In this document: positions 10,176 to 10,474 of the stretch, piece by piece | Numbering within the stretch: position 1 is the stretch's first letter | How the letters are laid out: every line of letters begins with the position of its first letter | From: CAZVJA01 sp964626885 | Lineage (GTDB): Bacteria > Planctomycetota > Planctomycetia > Planctomycetales > Planctomycetaceae | DNA: 10,474 nt | Assembly: GCA_964626885.1 (NCBI GenBank) | Contig: CAZVJA010000192.1 | Span: forward strand, 1 to 10,474 | Reading direction: 5' to 3' | Notes under the pieces: generated by a model | Told to the model about the DNA's origin: nothing | The model's input: the letters and a program-made list of their open reading frames with translations, nothing else | Database searches by the model: none | Made by a program: the position numbers and the translations under genes

Positions 10176-10204
10176 CGGCAGTCCGGTGAAAGGTCGTTAA
10201 CTCA

Positions 10205-10224
10205 GGTTGGCGTCTCGCTCAACC
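10205..10224. terminator. Weak stem-loop between convergent genes
   Basis: GGTTG (10205-10209) pairs with CAACC (10220-10224) around a 10-base loop, inside the 59-bp gap between the two stop codons. The stem is short and there is no clear T-run on either strand, so a shared terminator role is only a possibility. Confidence 0.2.
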
Positions 10225-10234
10225 ACTTCAAATG

Positions 10235-10474
10235 TTACGCCAGCATTTCGCCGACGACGCTTGCCCCTTCCGGAACAATTCCCGCGAGGCTGCCGCTACG
10301 GTCCGGGATGCGCGTGTGAGGATCGATGCCGAGCAGGTGGTACATCGTCGCCAGCAGATCCTTCGGCGAAACGGGTCGGTCGGTGACATCCCCCGCATGA
10401 TGATCGCTCGCGCCGACCACGTTCCCGCGTGCGATTCCGCCCCCCGCGAAGATAGTGGAGTAGGCCCGCGACCA
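10235..10474 (-). CDS. DUF1501-family (sulfatase-like) protein, C-terminal fragment (5' end outside window)
   Basis: Read on the minus strand, the frame is open from the window edge to a TAA at 10237-10235, giving 79 residues. It begins WSRAYSTIFAGGGIARGNVV and continues GASDHHAGDVTDRPVSPKDL, LATMYHLLGIDPHT, RIPDRSGSLAGIVPEG and a final MLA. This is the typical end of DUF1501 proteins: the 'AGGGI...G' strand, the Asp-x-His/Arg motif, the R-P-V-x-P-x-D-L-x-A-T helix and the L-G-I-D-P-H-T segment. The family belongs to the alkaline phosphatase/sulfatase fold and is commonly exported by the Tat pathway and paired with DUF1549/DUF1553 (cytochrome-like) genes in planctomycetes. Partner genes would lie beyond the right edge, upstream of this gene. 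Its physiological substrate is unknown. A GTG at 10420 sits inside the domain and is not the start. Confidence 0.85.
   Translation of the reverse strand, partial: WSRAYSTIFAGGGIARGNVVGASDHHAGDVTDRPVSPKDLLATMYHLLGIDPHTRIPDRSGSLAGIVPEGASVVGEMLA

Overview
The window is a stretch of bacterial chromosome, GC-rich by eye, and most likely from a planctomycete (Planctomycetota). Three things suggest this. There is a GlmU-like protein of the alternative type common in planctomycetes and Bacteroidetes. There is a secreted neutral/alkaline ceramidase-like protein with the planctomycete version of the active-site motifs. The minus-strand gene at the right edge ends like a DUF1501 (sulfatase-like) protein, a family greatly expanded in planctomycetes. 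The phylum call is an inference from gene families, not from a marker gene.

Positions 1-5349 are a chemotaxis cluster, all on the plus strand: the 3' end of cheW, a large soluble chemoreceptor (globin, three PAS-type domains, MCP signalling domain), cheY, cheB (overlapping cheY by 4 bp) and cheR. Together these would sense a ligand such as O2, NO or redox state in the cytoplasm, pass the signal through CheW and a CheA kinase to CheY, and adapt the receptor by CheR methylation and CheB demethylation. CheA is not in the window and probably lies upstream. A perfect 14-bp hairpin separates the receptor gene from cheYB.

Positions 5350-5670 hold no convincing gene. They contain a good sigma70-type promoter match, whose -10 box lies in the loop of an inverted repeat, and a small hairpin against the next start codon. 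From 5671 come three plus-strand genes of different function: an alternative GlmU-like nucleotidyltransferase/acetyltransferase, a cytoplasmic PHP-type metallohydrolase (DUF3604-like), and a secreted ceramidase-like hydrolase. The gaps of 82 and 100 bp, with a hairpin and clear ribosome binding sites, fit separate or loosely linked transcription units. The last 240 bp carry the C-terminus of a DUF1501-type protein on the minus strand, convergent with the ceramidase-like gene.

The most interesting object is the chemoreceptor. Its N-terminal globin looks like the flavohaemoglobin/single-domain type rather than the classical HemAT-type sensor globin. Just after a degenerate linker there is an in-frame ATG with a strong Shine-Dalgarno sequence (841-859). 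This suggests either a second, globin-free receptor made from the same gene or the scar of a gene fusion. No tRNA, rRNA, insertion sequence or CRISPR array was seen.
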